A DNA stretch of 64,000 nt from Chryseobacterium sp. OV279 (lineage in GTDB: Bacteria; Bacteroidota; Bacteroidia; Flavobacteriales; Weeksellaceae), in NCBI RefSeq assembly GCF_900128945.1, contig NZ_FQUD01000002.1, positions 349,280-413,279 of the forward strand, given 5' to 3'. A program made the position numbers and the translations under genes. The notes below the pieces were generated by a model. The model searched no databases, had not been told where the DNA came from, and saw only the letters and a program-made list of their open reading frames with translations. Each line of letters starts with the position of its first letter. Positions within the stretch are counted from its first letter, which is position 1. This document shows positions 42,445-49,870 of this stretch, piece by piece.

Positions 42445-43224
42445 ATGAATGTAATGGAAGAGAGATTAATTGAAGTAAGAGGTCAGAAACTTTATACCGC
42501 ATATCACCAATCATCAGAAGAAAAACCGGTTATTATTTTTCTTCATGATTCTTTAGGCTGTACCCAGCTTTGGAGAGATTTTCCGATGAAATTGGCTGAA
42601 GCCACTGGTTGTAATATCTTAATGTATGACAGGTTGGGCTATGGAAAATCCGGACCCATGCTTACGCACGAAAGACCGGTCAATTATATGGAATGGGAAG
42701 CAGATGTACTGAATGATTTGCTTGCCGAACTTAACATAAGCAATGTCATTTTATTTGGTCACAGTGACGGTGGAACTATTGCTTTGATTGCAGCTGCAAA
42801 ATATCCGGAAAAGGTCCATTCAGTGATTTGTGAAGCAGGACATATTTTTGTAGAAGAAGTTACCCTGAAAGGAGTTTATGACGCCTGGGATGCTTACAAA
42901 ACAACCAATCTTGCTGAACGTTTACAGAAATACCATGGTGATAAAGTAGAAATGCTTTTCAAAGCCTGGACAGAAACCTGGACCCGCGAAGACTACAGAA
43001 GCTGGAATATCGAATACCTTTTGAAGGATATTCAGTGTCCATTGCTGTTCATTCAGGGAGAAGCCGATGAATACGGAACTTTGGATCAGGTGGAGAAAAC
43101 AGTTTCTCAGGTAAGCGGAACCGCAGAAAAATATATCATTCCGGAAGCAGGACATACACCCCATAAAGAAGTTCCTGAACTGGTTCTGAGCAGAGCCTCA
43201 GTTTTTATGAAGCAATACGGTTGA
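42445..43224 (+). CDS. Alpha/beta hydrolase
   Basis: This 259-residue cytosolic hydrolase has the oxyanion-hole HDSLG near residue 35, the nucleophile elbow GHSDGG near 108 (Ser109), an acid residue around QGEADEYG, and the catalytic His in AGHTPHKE near 235. The order and length fit the MhpC/menH-like branch that acts on small esters or diketones. It starts 7 bp after the nitronate monooxygenase stop, so the two genes probably share a transcript and perhaps a pathway. The substrate is unknown. Confidence 0.9.
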   Translation: MNVMEERLIEVRGQKLYTAYHQSSEEKPVIIFLHDSLGCTQLWRDFPMKLAEATGCNILMYDRLGYGKSGPMLTHERPVNYMEWEADVLNDLLAELNISNVILFGHSDGGTIALIAAAKYPEKVHSVICEAGHIFVEEVTLKGVYDAWDAYKTTNLAERLQKYHGDKVEMLFKAWTETWTREDYRSWNIEYLLKDIQCPLLFIQGEADEYGTLDQVEKTVSQVSGTAEKYIIPEAGHTPHKEVPELVLSRASVFMKQYG

Positions 43225-43246
43225 TTACAGAATAATATTTACTATT

Positions 43247-43279
43247 AAAAGCATCCTGAGTGATCAGGGTGCTTTTTTT
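43247..43279 (+). terminator. Terminator of the NMO-hydrolase operon
   Basis: GCATCCTGA pairs with TCAGGGTGC (one G-T pair, 4-nt loop), flanked by AAAA and TTTTTTT, 22 bp after the hydrolase stop. Confidence 0.88.
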
Positions 43280-43280
43280 C

Positions 43281-43746
43281 GTGTTTTTGAGATGTTTTCA
43301 TGTGTACATATTTTAGAACCTTTCCAGCTGTTTGTATAAAATATACACATTATAAAATCATTCAGATCCATTTTTAAGGTTCTGTGATCGTGATATTAAA
43401 AGTCCTTGTATTCACATTTGTACAGATTTTAACGAAAATCAAAAATTCAAAAAAATATTTTGGAGATAAATTTTGATATCATTTGATTAAAATTTTAAAA
43501 TATTTAACCGTTGTGAAATTATGGTAAACCGTAATTATCAGAGGCTTTTATAGTAATTACTTTCCTGAAAATTACACAAAATAAACATTACAAATCACAT
43601 ATAGGTGATTTGATAATTTTTACATTTAATGCATCAAACAATGGATACATAACCACAGAAGATTGGTTTGGTGAAATGTGCGAAAGTTGTGTTTGAAATG
43701 GATGTTTTTCATGTTGGGGATGCAGTTTTACTGCATCTCCTTTTTG
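43281..43746. other. Non-coding stretch ending in a terminator-like hairpin
   Basis: This ~465-bp stretch is AT-rich and has no credible coding frame on either strand. It ends in GATGCAG-tttta-CTGCATC (43719-43737), followed by CTCCTTTTTG, a good terminator on the plus strand with no gene before it. A small RNA is possible. I found no clear promoter, so this is only a candidate. Confidence 0.35.
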
Positions 43747-43762
43747 TTTTAATATTTTCTCT

Positions 43763-43826
43763 CGCAGATGATACGGATCAAGCAGATGAGCAAAAGTAAA
43801 AATCTGCATCATCTGACTAATCTGCG
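43763..43826. repeat. Imperfect inverted repeat with CGCAGAT ends
   Basis: The left arm CGCAGATGATACGGATC (43763-43779) continues to GCAGAT at 43787. The right arm (43802-43826) is its imperfect reverse complement, ending ATCTGCG. About 18 of 25 positions pair. The same style of TCTGCG element is commonly seen between genes in this phylum. Confidence 0.6.
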
Positions 43827-43968
43827 TGAAATTTTAAAATCATGTGGTTTGTATCCATTCCCTTCACCAGAATCAACGTCATTATCTTTGTACATCCGTG
43901 CAGTTTAACTTCTACAATGTACTTTGTGTGGTAAAATAAGCTTTATTTGCTCCTCTAGTTTTATAGGT

Positions 43969-44586
43969 CTACAGAAGCTGAAGCTCTGCAGTTATATTTT
44001 GTTTAGCCTGCTGTTCGTAGCACTCCCTGAAATCAGTTGTTTTGAAAATGCTTTCAAGCTCCAGAAAATGTTTAAGCACTTTCCTTCTTCCAGGTTTATA
44101 CAGTAGATCCGGATAAATGGAGTATTCCTTTCTGATCTTTCGGGTATAGTCCAGATAAACCTCCAGATCTTTTCCAAGGATAGAAAGATCAGCATCAAGA
44201 AGATAATTGGTATCGGAATCATCAGAAAGCTGATGTGATTTTGTAGCTAAGATCTGCGATGATATTTTTGAAATCATTTCTGCATTTAAACCCAGCTGTT
44301 GAAGCCTTTCCTCGGCGCGCAATGCACTTTTTTCTTCATTCGATTTTGAAGTGGCATCATAAATAATATCATGGTAAAATACAGAATATGAGACGGCAAC
44401 AGGATCTTTAATATGTTCTTTTACAGTTTCCAGTTCCAGAAACATATTTTCCAGATGAAAAAGATCATGATAATGCCTGCCTTTTTCAGAATATTTCTTT
44501 TCAATTTCCTGCCAAAAGCGGTTGATAAGATCCTGATCTTTTGAAAACGCAAGACAGAGATCTGTGAACTTTTCTTTCAGATTCAT
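43969..44586 (-). CDS. Predicted metal-dependent HD-superfamily phosphohydrolase
   Basis: This 205-residue cytosolic protein has the HD-type metal-binding set: HYHDLFHLENM near residue 38, the central FYHDIIYD near 70, and DADLSILG near 130, matching the predicted-phosphohydrolase COG4339. The C-terminal helix carries YKPGRRKVLKHFLE. It would hydrolyse a phosphate ester or nucleotide. The rhodanese gene lies 25 bp upstream on the same strand, so the pair is likely an operon. The target is unknown. Confidence 0.85.
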   Translation of the reverse strand: MNLKEKFTDLCLAFSKDQDLINRFWQEIEKKYSEKGRHYHDLFHLENMFLELETVKEHIKDPVAVSYSVFYHDIIYDATSKSNEEKSALRAEERLQQLGLNAEMISKISSQILATKSHQLSDDSDTNYLLDADLSILGKDLEVYLDYTRKIRKEYSIYPDLLYKPGRRKVLKHFLELESIFKTTDFRECYEQQAKQNITAELQLL

Positions 44587-44611
44587 AGTGAATGAAGATA
44601 AAAAAAGGAAC

Positions 44612-44911
44612 TTAAAAAGTTCCTTGATTTGCTTCCAACGCAGCTTTCAGTTCAGCCCAGCCTCCGCCGTTATGACCATCCTTCAAGCCTTGTCCGTTAA
44701 GATATTCCAATGCTTTTCCGCTTCTGTTTCCACTTCTGCAGAATAAAATCACTGGTTTTTCAATAGATAAGATTTCTTCTTTTCTGTCTTCTACTTCACC
44801 CAGAGGAATATTCTTGGCTCCGTCTATATTTCCGTCCATTTCAAGCTCCATTGGCTCACGAACGTCAATTAATTCATAATTTCCTGATTGTATTACTTCT
44901 ATTAAAGACAT
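44612..44911 (-). CDS. Single-domain rhodanese-like protein
   Basis: This 99-residue protein consists of one rhodanese domain. The active-site loop is CRSGNRSG with the catalytic Cys near residue 59. The characteristic start is ELIDVREPMELEMDGNIDGA and the N-terminal Asp/Arg pair DVRE is present. It would carry a persulfide sulfur or act as a sulfurtransferase in the cytoplasm. It is first in a likely two-gene unit with the HD gene. The family is certain; the specific partner is unknown. Confidence 0.93.
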   Translation of the reverse strand: MSLIEVIQSGNYELIDVREPMELEMDGNIDGAKNIPLGEVEDRKEEILSIEKPVILFCRSGNRSGKALEYLNGQGLKDGHNGGGWAELKAALEANQGTF

Positions 44912-45065
44912 AACTGTTTAATTTTAGATTAAAAAATAAGAACGAAAATACGCAATTTTTTTCTTAAAAAGATCCCTATCAAAACTTAAATTTTCGAAAG
45001 AAAGTCTTAAAACTTCGGGCTTATCCGCTTTAGCATTTAAAAGTATAACATTCGTAAATTAATCT

Positions 45066-45073
45066 TAATTTTG
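45066..45073 (+). promoter_or_regulatory. queG -7 promoter element
   Basis: TAATTTTG matches TAnnTTTG exactly and ends 4 nt before the GTG start at 45078, again implying a leaderless transcript. Confidence 0.5.
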
Positions 45074-45077
45074 CAAG

Positions 45078-46031
45078 GTGAAAATTCTGAATTCCAGTGC
45101 CGAAAAACATGCGCAGTTAATTAAGTCCAAAGCAGAACGTTTTGGGTTTCAGAGCTGCGGTATTTCGAAAGCAGATTTTTTAGAAGAAGACGCCCCGAAT
45201 TTGGAAAAATGGCTTAAAAATAATTTCCATGGCGAAATGAAATACATGGAAAACCATTTCGACAAAAGATTAGATCCAAGGCTGCTTGTAGAAGGTTCAA
45301 AATCGGTCATTTCACTTTCCTATAATTATTTTCCAAAAGAAAAAATTTCCGCGTTAGAGAATTATAAAATCTCAAAATACGCCTACGCAGAAGATTATCA
45401 TGAAGTGGTCAAAGAAATCCTGCGGGAAATGGTGGCAGAACTTCAGGAAGAGATCGGTGAGTTTGGATTCCGGGTTTTTGTTGATTCTGCGCCCATTCTG
45501 GAGCGGAGCTGGGCCAAAAAGTCCGGAATAGGCTGGGTAGGAAAAAATGCCAATCTCATCACAAAGCAAAATGGTTCTTTTTATTTTCTGGCGGAAATTA
45601 TCTGTGATCTGGAGCTTGTTCCCGATCATGCTACGACCGATCATTGCGGAACCTGTAGAAAATGCATTGATGCGTGCCCTACAGACGCTATTGTTTCGGA
45701 AAAGATTATTGATGGAAGCCGATGCATCTCTTACGCCACGATAGAACTTAAAAACGAGATTCCTGATCATTTCAAAGACAAAATGGAAGACTGGATGTTC
45801 GGATGTGATATCTGCCAGGATGTTTGCCCGTGGAACAGATTTTCCGCGCCTAATCTTCAGAGCAGATTTGCGCCTAATGAATCGCTGAAAAATTTTAAAA
45901 AAGAAGAGTGGAAGGAAATTACTCAGGAAATATTCTCTGAGATCTTCAGGAAATCTCCCGTAAAGAGAACCAAATTTGCTGGTTTGAAGCGGAATATAGA
46001 ATTTTTGGAACGTTGTTCGGACAAGCTTTAG
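45078..46031 (+). CDS. queG: Epoxyqueuosine reductase QueG
   Basis: This 317-residue cobalamin- and iron-sulfur-dependent enzyme reduces epoxyqueuosine to queuosine, the last step of queuosine tRNA modification. It has two four-cysteine cluster motifs, [12 protein letters not shown] (~191-202) followed later by [11 protein letters not shown] (~243-253), and the active-site block [23 protein letters not shown]. It starts with GTG, and TAATTTTG sits just upstream. Length is normal. No other queuosine gene is nearby. Confidence 0.95.
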   Translation: MKILNSSAEKHAQLIKSKAERFGFQSCGISKADFLEEDAPNLEKWLKNNFHGEMKYMENHFDKRLDPRLLVEGSKSVISLSYNYFPKEKISALENYKISKYAYAEDYHEVVKEILREMVAELQEEIGEFGFRVFVDSAPILERSWAKKSGIGWVGKNANLITKQNGSFYFLAEIICDLELVPDHATTDHCGTCRKCIDACPTDAIVSEKIIDGSRCISYATIELKNEIPDHFKDKMEDWMFGCDICQDVCPWNRFSAPNLQSRFAPNESLKNFKKEEWKEITQEIFSEIFRKSPVKRTKFAGLKRNIEFLERCSDKL

Positions 46032-46383
46032 GATAAATTTTTGGTGACGAATCCTTATCTGGAATTTTTCGGTTCCAAAACTTAGGAGGATAAATCGCCA
46101 TCCCTTAAGCAGTGCGCCTTAAGGAGGATAAGATTTAATTCAGTAAGAATCTTCGGAAAACTTTTCCTAAAAAGAAAAATTGACCTTCAGGAGACCAATG
46201 TCCCACCGAAAATCAACGTTTTTTCTGTACTCTTTTTGGAGCTGTTTTCACTCTTACTTTAAATCTCTTCTGTGATTTTGTATTTTTAAGCATATTTGTG
46301 AATATTTCGTAACTAAATTTAATCATTTTTTCGATTAAAACAAATACTTTTACGGAAAATTGAAGATTAAATTTTATTAAAAC
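46032..46383. other. Intergenic region, queG to DUF2459 gene
   Basis: In this 352-bp stretch I see no gene. It contains AGGAGGATAA twice (46085 and 46122) and a small inverted repeat, CCTTAAG (46103-46109) with CTTAAGG (46118-46124). The last 100 bp are very AT-rich and end with TACTTTTA (one mismatch to the -7 consensus), a possible promoter for the operon that follows. Confidence 0.4.
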
Positions 46384-47067
46384 ATGAGCGTGAAAATTGT
46401 ATTATTATATGTCCTGAAAACAGTAGGTGTTATTTTGGGAATTGTGGTCCTGTACGTTATTTTAGGGCTGGTGCTGCCACTTATAGAAGTTTCCGGAGAG
46501 GATGACGGGCAGCCAAAGGAAATACCGATCTATATTTACACCAACGGAGTGCATACAGATATCGTGATGCCTGTAAAAAACGACCTTCAGGATTGGGGAG
46601 CAAAAGTTCCGTTTGCCAACACAAAATCAAAAAGTCCGGATTATAATTATATAGGAATAGGCTGGGGTGATAAAGGTTTTTATCTGGATACCCCTACCTG
46701 GGCCGATCTTAAATTTTCTACAGCTATCAAAGCAGCATTCTGGCTAAGCGATTCAGCGATGCATTGCTCCTATTACAAAACCATGAAAGAAGGGGAGGAC
46801 TGCAAAATGATCATGATCAGTAAAGATCAGTATAAGAATCTGGTAAAATTTGTTGAAGATAAATTTGATAGAGATCAGAACGGGAATTTCATCGTCATTC
46901 CTACGGATGCTGTTTATGATGTTAACGATGCATTTTATGATGCTAAAGGCACCTACAGTTTTCTTTATACGTGTAATACCTGGGCAAACGATGCTCTGAA
47001 AGCTGCCGGACAGAAAGCCGCTCTTTGGACGCCTTCCGATTTCGGGATCTTCAGACATTATAAATAA
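46384..47067 (+). CDS. DUF2459 / TIGR02117-family membrane protein
   Basis: This 227-residue protein has one N-terminal transmembrane helix (~10-30) and a periplasmic domain. The family hallmark IYIYTNGVHTDIVMPVKN with its HTD is followed by YNYIGIGWGDKGFYLDTPTW and CNTWANDALKAAGQ. DUF2459 proteins have a C40/NlpC-like look, and the conserved C-N-T-W near the end could be a catalytic Cys. The biochemical role is unknown. It is first in a three-gene unit with an L,D-transpeptidase and an SRPBCC protein. Confidence 0.85.
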   Translation: MSVKIVLLYVLKTVGVILGIVVLYVILGLVLPLIEVSGEDDGQPKEIPIYIYTNGVHTDIVMPVKNDLQDWGAKVPFANTKSKSPDYNYIGIGWGDKGFYLDTPTWADLKFSTAIKAAFWLSDSAMHCSYYKTMKEGEDCKMIMISKDQYKNLVKFVEDKFDRDQNGNFIVIPTDAVYDVNDAFYDAKGTYSFLYTCNTWANDALKAAGQKAALWTPSDFGIFRHYK

Positions 47068-47072
47068 TTCGG

Positions 47073-47720
47073 ATGAGATTTTTTGCCGTAATTCTGGCTA
47101 TTCATCTTATAGGGTCATGCAGTAATGAATCCAAAGGAAATCGTTCCGTTGCAGCTGATCCCGTTGTTAAAACAGAAAAAAGACCGGAAACTGACTTCTC
47201 TGAAATAAAAGGAAAAGCTGATGAAGCATTAAAATTCTGTGTTTCAAAAAAGCTCAGTACAGATTTTTGCATTCTGATTGATATGAGTCTTCATTCCGGT
47301 GTTAAAAGGTTTTTTATGTGGGATTTTAAAACGAATTCAGTGGCTAAAAAATACCTTGTGGGCCACGGTTGTGGTGTAAACCCATGGAGTTTGGATGGTT
47401 CAAAAGACAATCCGACGTTCAGTAATGAAGATGGAAGTCATCTTTCAGCTTTGGGAAAATATAAGCTGCAGGGAAGAGGTCGCAGCGACTGGGGAATTAA
47501 TATCAAATATCTGATGCATGGCCTGGAAGAAACCAACAGCAATGCTTTAAAAAGATATATCGTTTTTCATTCCTGGGATCAAATGAGTGATGAGGAAGTT
47601 TTTCCAAAAGGTTCTCCGGAAGGATGGGGCTGTCCCACCGTTTCCAACAATGCGATGAAAGAAATTGATCCTATGATTCAGAAAGCTGGGAAACCGGTTC
47701 TGATGTGGATATATCAATAA
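47073..47720 (+). CDS. Murein L,D-transpeptidase catalytic-domain lipoprotein
   Basis: This 215-residue lipoprotein has a lipobox at LIGSC (Cys16). The domain is the L,D-transpeptidase variant (PF13645 type) with the catalytic Cys in PEGWGCPTVSNNA near residue 188 and an upstream His in KRYIVFHSWD. Such enzymes act on peptidoglycan stem peptides. The gene starts 5 bp after the DUF2459 stop, so they are co-translated. It is probably anchored in the inner or outer membrane facing the periplasm. The family is clear, but the specific reaction is not. Confidence 0.85.
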   Translation: MRFFAVILAIHLIGSCSNESKGNRSVAADPVVKTEKRPETDFSEIKGKADEALKFCVSKKLSTDFCILIDMSLHSGVKRFFMWDFKTNSVAKKYLVGHGCGVNPWSLDGSKDNPTFSNEDGSHLSALGKYKLQGRGRSDWGINIKYLMHGLEETNSNALKRYIVFHSWDQMSDEEVFPKGSPEGWGCPTVSNNAMKEIDPMIQKAGKPVLMWIYQ

Positions 47721-47733
47721 TGTACAGAAAATT

Positions 47734-48195
47734 ATGAAACACCGTCTTTTCCGCGAGCAGCAGCTCAACTGCAATATAGAAACAGCCTGGAAATTTTTTT
47801 CCTCTGCCAATAATCTTTCTGAGATCACCCCGAAAGACATGAATTTTATCGTGCTCACCACCATGGAAAACGATGAAATTTATGAAGGAATGCTCATTGA
47901 TTACTACGTTTCACCAATCCTCGGAATAAAGATGAAATGGCAGACGGAAATCCTTAAAGTAGATTTTCAAAAAAGTTTTGTAGATCTTCAGAGAAAGGGA
48001 CCCTACAAACTATGGCATCACCACCATGAATTCATTCCTAATGAAAAAGGTGTCCTCATGAAAGATACCATTGATTATGAGCTTCCCATGGGATTTTTGG
48101 GTGAAATAGCCCATCCGCTTTTTGTTAAGAAGAAACTGGAACATATCTTCGATTACCGTTATAACGTGTTGGAGAAAATGTTCAAAACAAAATAA
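47734..48195 (+). CDS. SRPBCC-family (START-like) ligand-binding protein
   Basis: This 153-residue protein starts MKHRLFREQQLNCNIETAWK. The SRPBCC/polyketide-cyclase-like fold has an N-terminal strand plus AWKFFSSANNLSEITPKDM, then LWHHHHEFIPNEKGVLMKD and a long C-terminal helix. The fold makes a hydrophobic pocket for a lipid or small ligand. Similar proteins are annotated as cell-division-inhibitor-like, without evidence. It ends the three-gene cluster at a strong terminator. Confidence 0.82.
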   Translation: MKHRLFREQQLNCNIETAWKFFSSANNLSEITPKDMNFIVLTTMENDEIYEGMLIDYYVSPILGIKMKWQTEILKVDFQKSFVDLQRKGPYKLWHHHHEFIPNEKGVLMKDTIDYELPMGFLGEIAHPLFVKKKLEHIFDYRYNVLEKMFKTK

Positions 48196-48206
48196 GTCTA
48201 AAATGA

Positions 48207-48245
48207 AATAAGGTCTTTGAAACACATCAAAGACCTTATTTTTTA
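48207..48245 (+). terminator. Terminator of the envelope three-gene cluster
   Basis: AATAAGGTCTTTG (48207-48219) pairs perfectly with CAAAGACCTTATT (48228-48240), followed by TTTTT. Confidence 0.9.
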
Positions 48246-48363
48246 ATGATATAAAGCAGTATTTAAGTTTTTTTAACATTCAGGATACCTTAGAAGCCGT
48301 CTAAAATCCATAGTTTCGCGGGACTATCGTTTTTACTAAAAAACCAAAGTTTTTCTTATTGAC

Positions 48364-48696
48364 ATGGCAGGTCTGAGGTCACTTATCTTTTTTTATTTCA
48401 TATTGGTTTTTACCCTTTTCAATTCGAAATGGGCAGAAAAATCAATGGGAAATATTCCCTGTGTCCCGAATGTAGGAAATGTTCTTATTCTCGATTTCTA
48501 CGAGGAAGCGGATATGAACACCCATGCGCTGCCTGCTGCCTCAAAAATAGTAAAATACTCAGTCCGTAAAGACGGTTATATCCCGGCAGATTTCTCGGCC
48601 ATTACTAAAATAACGTCCAGAATCAGCCTTCCTGTTATCGCCATATCTATTATCTGTGGCGTAAAATCTTTTCTCCATCTCCTCCAACTGTATTAA
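48364..48696 (+). CDS. Small membrane protein upstream of the RND operon (uncertain)
   Basis: This 110-residue frame has a hydrophobic N-terminus (SLIFFYFILVFTLFNSKW) and a second hydrophobic segment near the end (ISLPVIAISIICGVKSFL). The middle part is polar and reads as natural protein. It ends 60 bp before the adaptor gene of the RND operon and could be translated with it. The pattern matches no family I know. It may be real, but a chance frame cannot be excluded. Confidence 0.4.
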   Translation: MAGLRSLIFFYFILVFTLFNSKWAEKSMGNIPCVPNVGNVLILDFYEEADMNTHALPAASKIVKYSVRKDGYIPADFSAITKITSRISLPVIAISIICGVKSFLHLLQLY

Positions 48697-48755
48697 TTTA
48701 AGTTATTGATAACCAGTTTATTTTAACGAAATTCTCATAACTTAAATACTTTAAG

Positions 48756-49844
48756 ATGTATTCTAAAAACGTAATAATTTGCATTTTTGCAATATTATTC
48801 GCTGTGTCATGCAGTAAAGACAACCAAAAAAATAAAGCGAAGGACAAAGAAGTTCCTGTGCTTGAAATCAAAGAAAAAGATACGCTTGTCAACAACCAGT
48901 TCGTCACCGATATCCAGGCAAAGAAAAATGTCGATATCCGTTCACGGATCGGAGGTATCATTGAGCATATATATGTCAATGAAGGACAGTTTGTTCATCA
49001 CGGGCAGACCCTCTTTAAAATCAGTGATGCTGAGCTCCGGATGGAACTTTTAAAAGCAGATGCTACTTTAAAGCAGACCGATGCCGATGTACGCGTTGCA
49101 GAAGTGGAGCTGAAACAGATCCAGAGTCTGCATACCAAAAAATTTGTAGCGAATAACGAGCTGGAAATGGTCAAAGCCAAACTTTCATCTGCCAAAGCAA
49201 AACATGCCTTTGCCGATGCTGAAAGAAAAACAGTGCTGCAGAAGATAAGTTTCACAAGGGTTACAGCACCTTTTGACGGCGTGATCGATGTGATTCCACA
49301 TAAAGAAGGAAGTCTTGTTGAAAACGGAACCCTGTTGACGACTTTATCCCAGCTGAATGAGGTGTACGCCTATTTTTCCATTCCTGAAAACCTGTACTTT
49401 GAACTTCTGGCCAATGATAAGATCGGGAACCATCAGAAAATAGAACTTACTCTCCCGAACGGAGTTAATTATCAGTTTAACGGTGCTCTGAAAACGGCTG
49501 AAGGAGAAATAGACAGAACCACCGGCTCGATCAGATATAAGGTGCTTTTCCCGAACCCTGACCGCCTTATCAAACACGGAACTTCAGGAAAACTGATTAT
49601 TTCCGAGCATCAGGCCAATGCCATTCTGATTCCTCAGAAATCCACATTCTCTATCCAGGATAAAACTTATGTATTTGTCGTAGATAAGCAGAACAAAGTG
49701 AAAATGACCGGCATTAAGATCGGAACTACCCTGAGAGATTCTTATGTGGTGGAAGGCGGTCTTAAAAAAGGAGACGTAATCATCTATGAAGGAACGCAGT
49801 CCTTAAAAGATGGCGATGTGATCAAAATTAAAAAGAAGTATTAA
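48756..49844 (+). CDS. RND efflux periplasmic adaptor lipoprotein
   Basis: This 362-residue membrane-fusion protein has a lipobox at AVSC (Cys19). It has a hairpin and barrel-sandwich (biotinyl-lipoyl) region from DIRSRIGGIIEHIYVNEGQFVHHGQ, a long coiled-coil hairpin (~95-165), and beta-barrel and MP domains. It links the inner-membrane pump (next gene) to the outer-membrane channel. Domain order and size match the AcrA/MexA family. The operon order adaptor, pump, channel is standard. Confidence 0.93.
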   Translation: MYSKNVIICIFAILFAVSCSKDNQKNKAKDKEVPVLEIKEKDTLVNNQFVTDIQAKKNVDIRSRIGGIIEHIYVNEGQFVHHGQTLFKISDAELRMELLKADATLKQTDADVRVAEVELKQIQSLHTKKFVANNELEMVKAKLSSAKAKHAFADAERKTVLQKISFTRVTAPFDGVIDVIPHKEGSLVENGTLLTTLSQLNEVYAYFSIPENLYFELLANDKIGNHQKIELTLPNGVNYQFNGALKTAEGEIDRTTGSIRYKVLFPNPDRLIKHGTSGKLIISEHQANAILIPQKSTFSIQDKTYVFVVDKQNKVKMTGIKIGTTLRDSYVVEGGLKKGDVIIYEGTQSLKDGDVIKIKKKY

Positions 49845-49870
49845 CCTTTCATCTCTTTAAATCAACTGAC

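Noticed and set aside
43883..43890. TATCTTTG on the plus strand inside the convergent gap
   Set aside because: It matches the -7 consensus but leads only into the antisense of the HD gene, and no -33 element or coding frame supports it.
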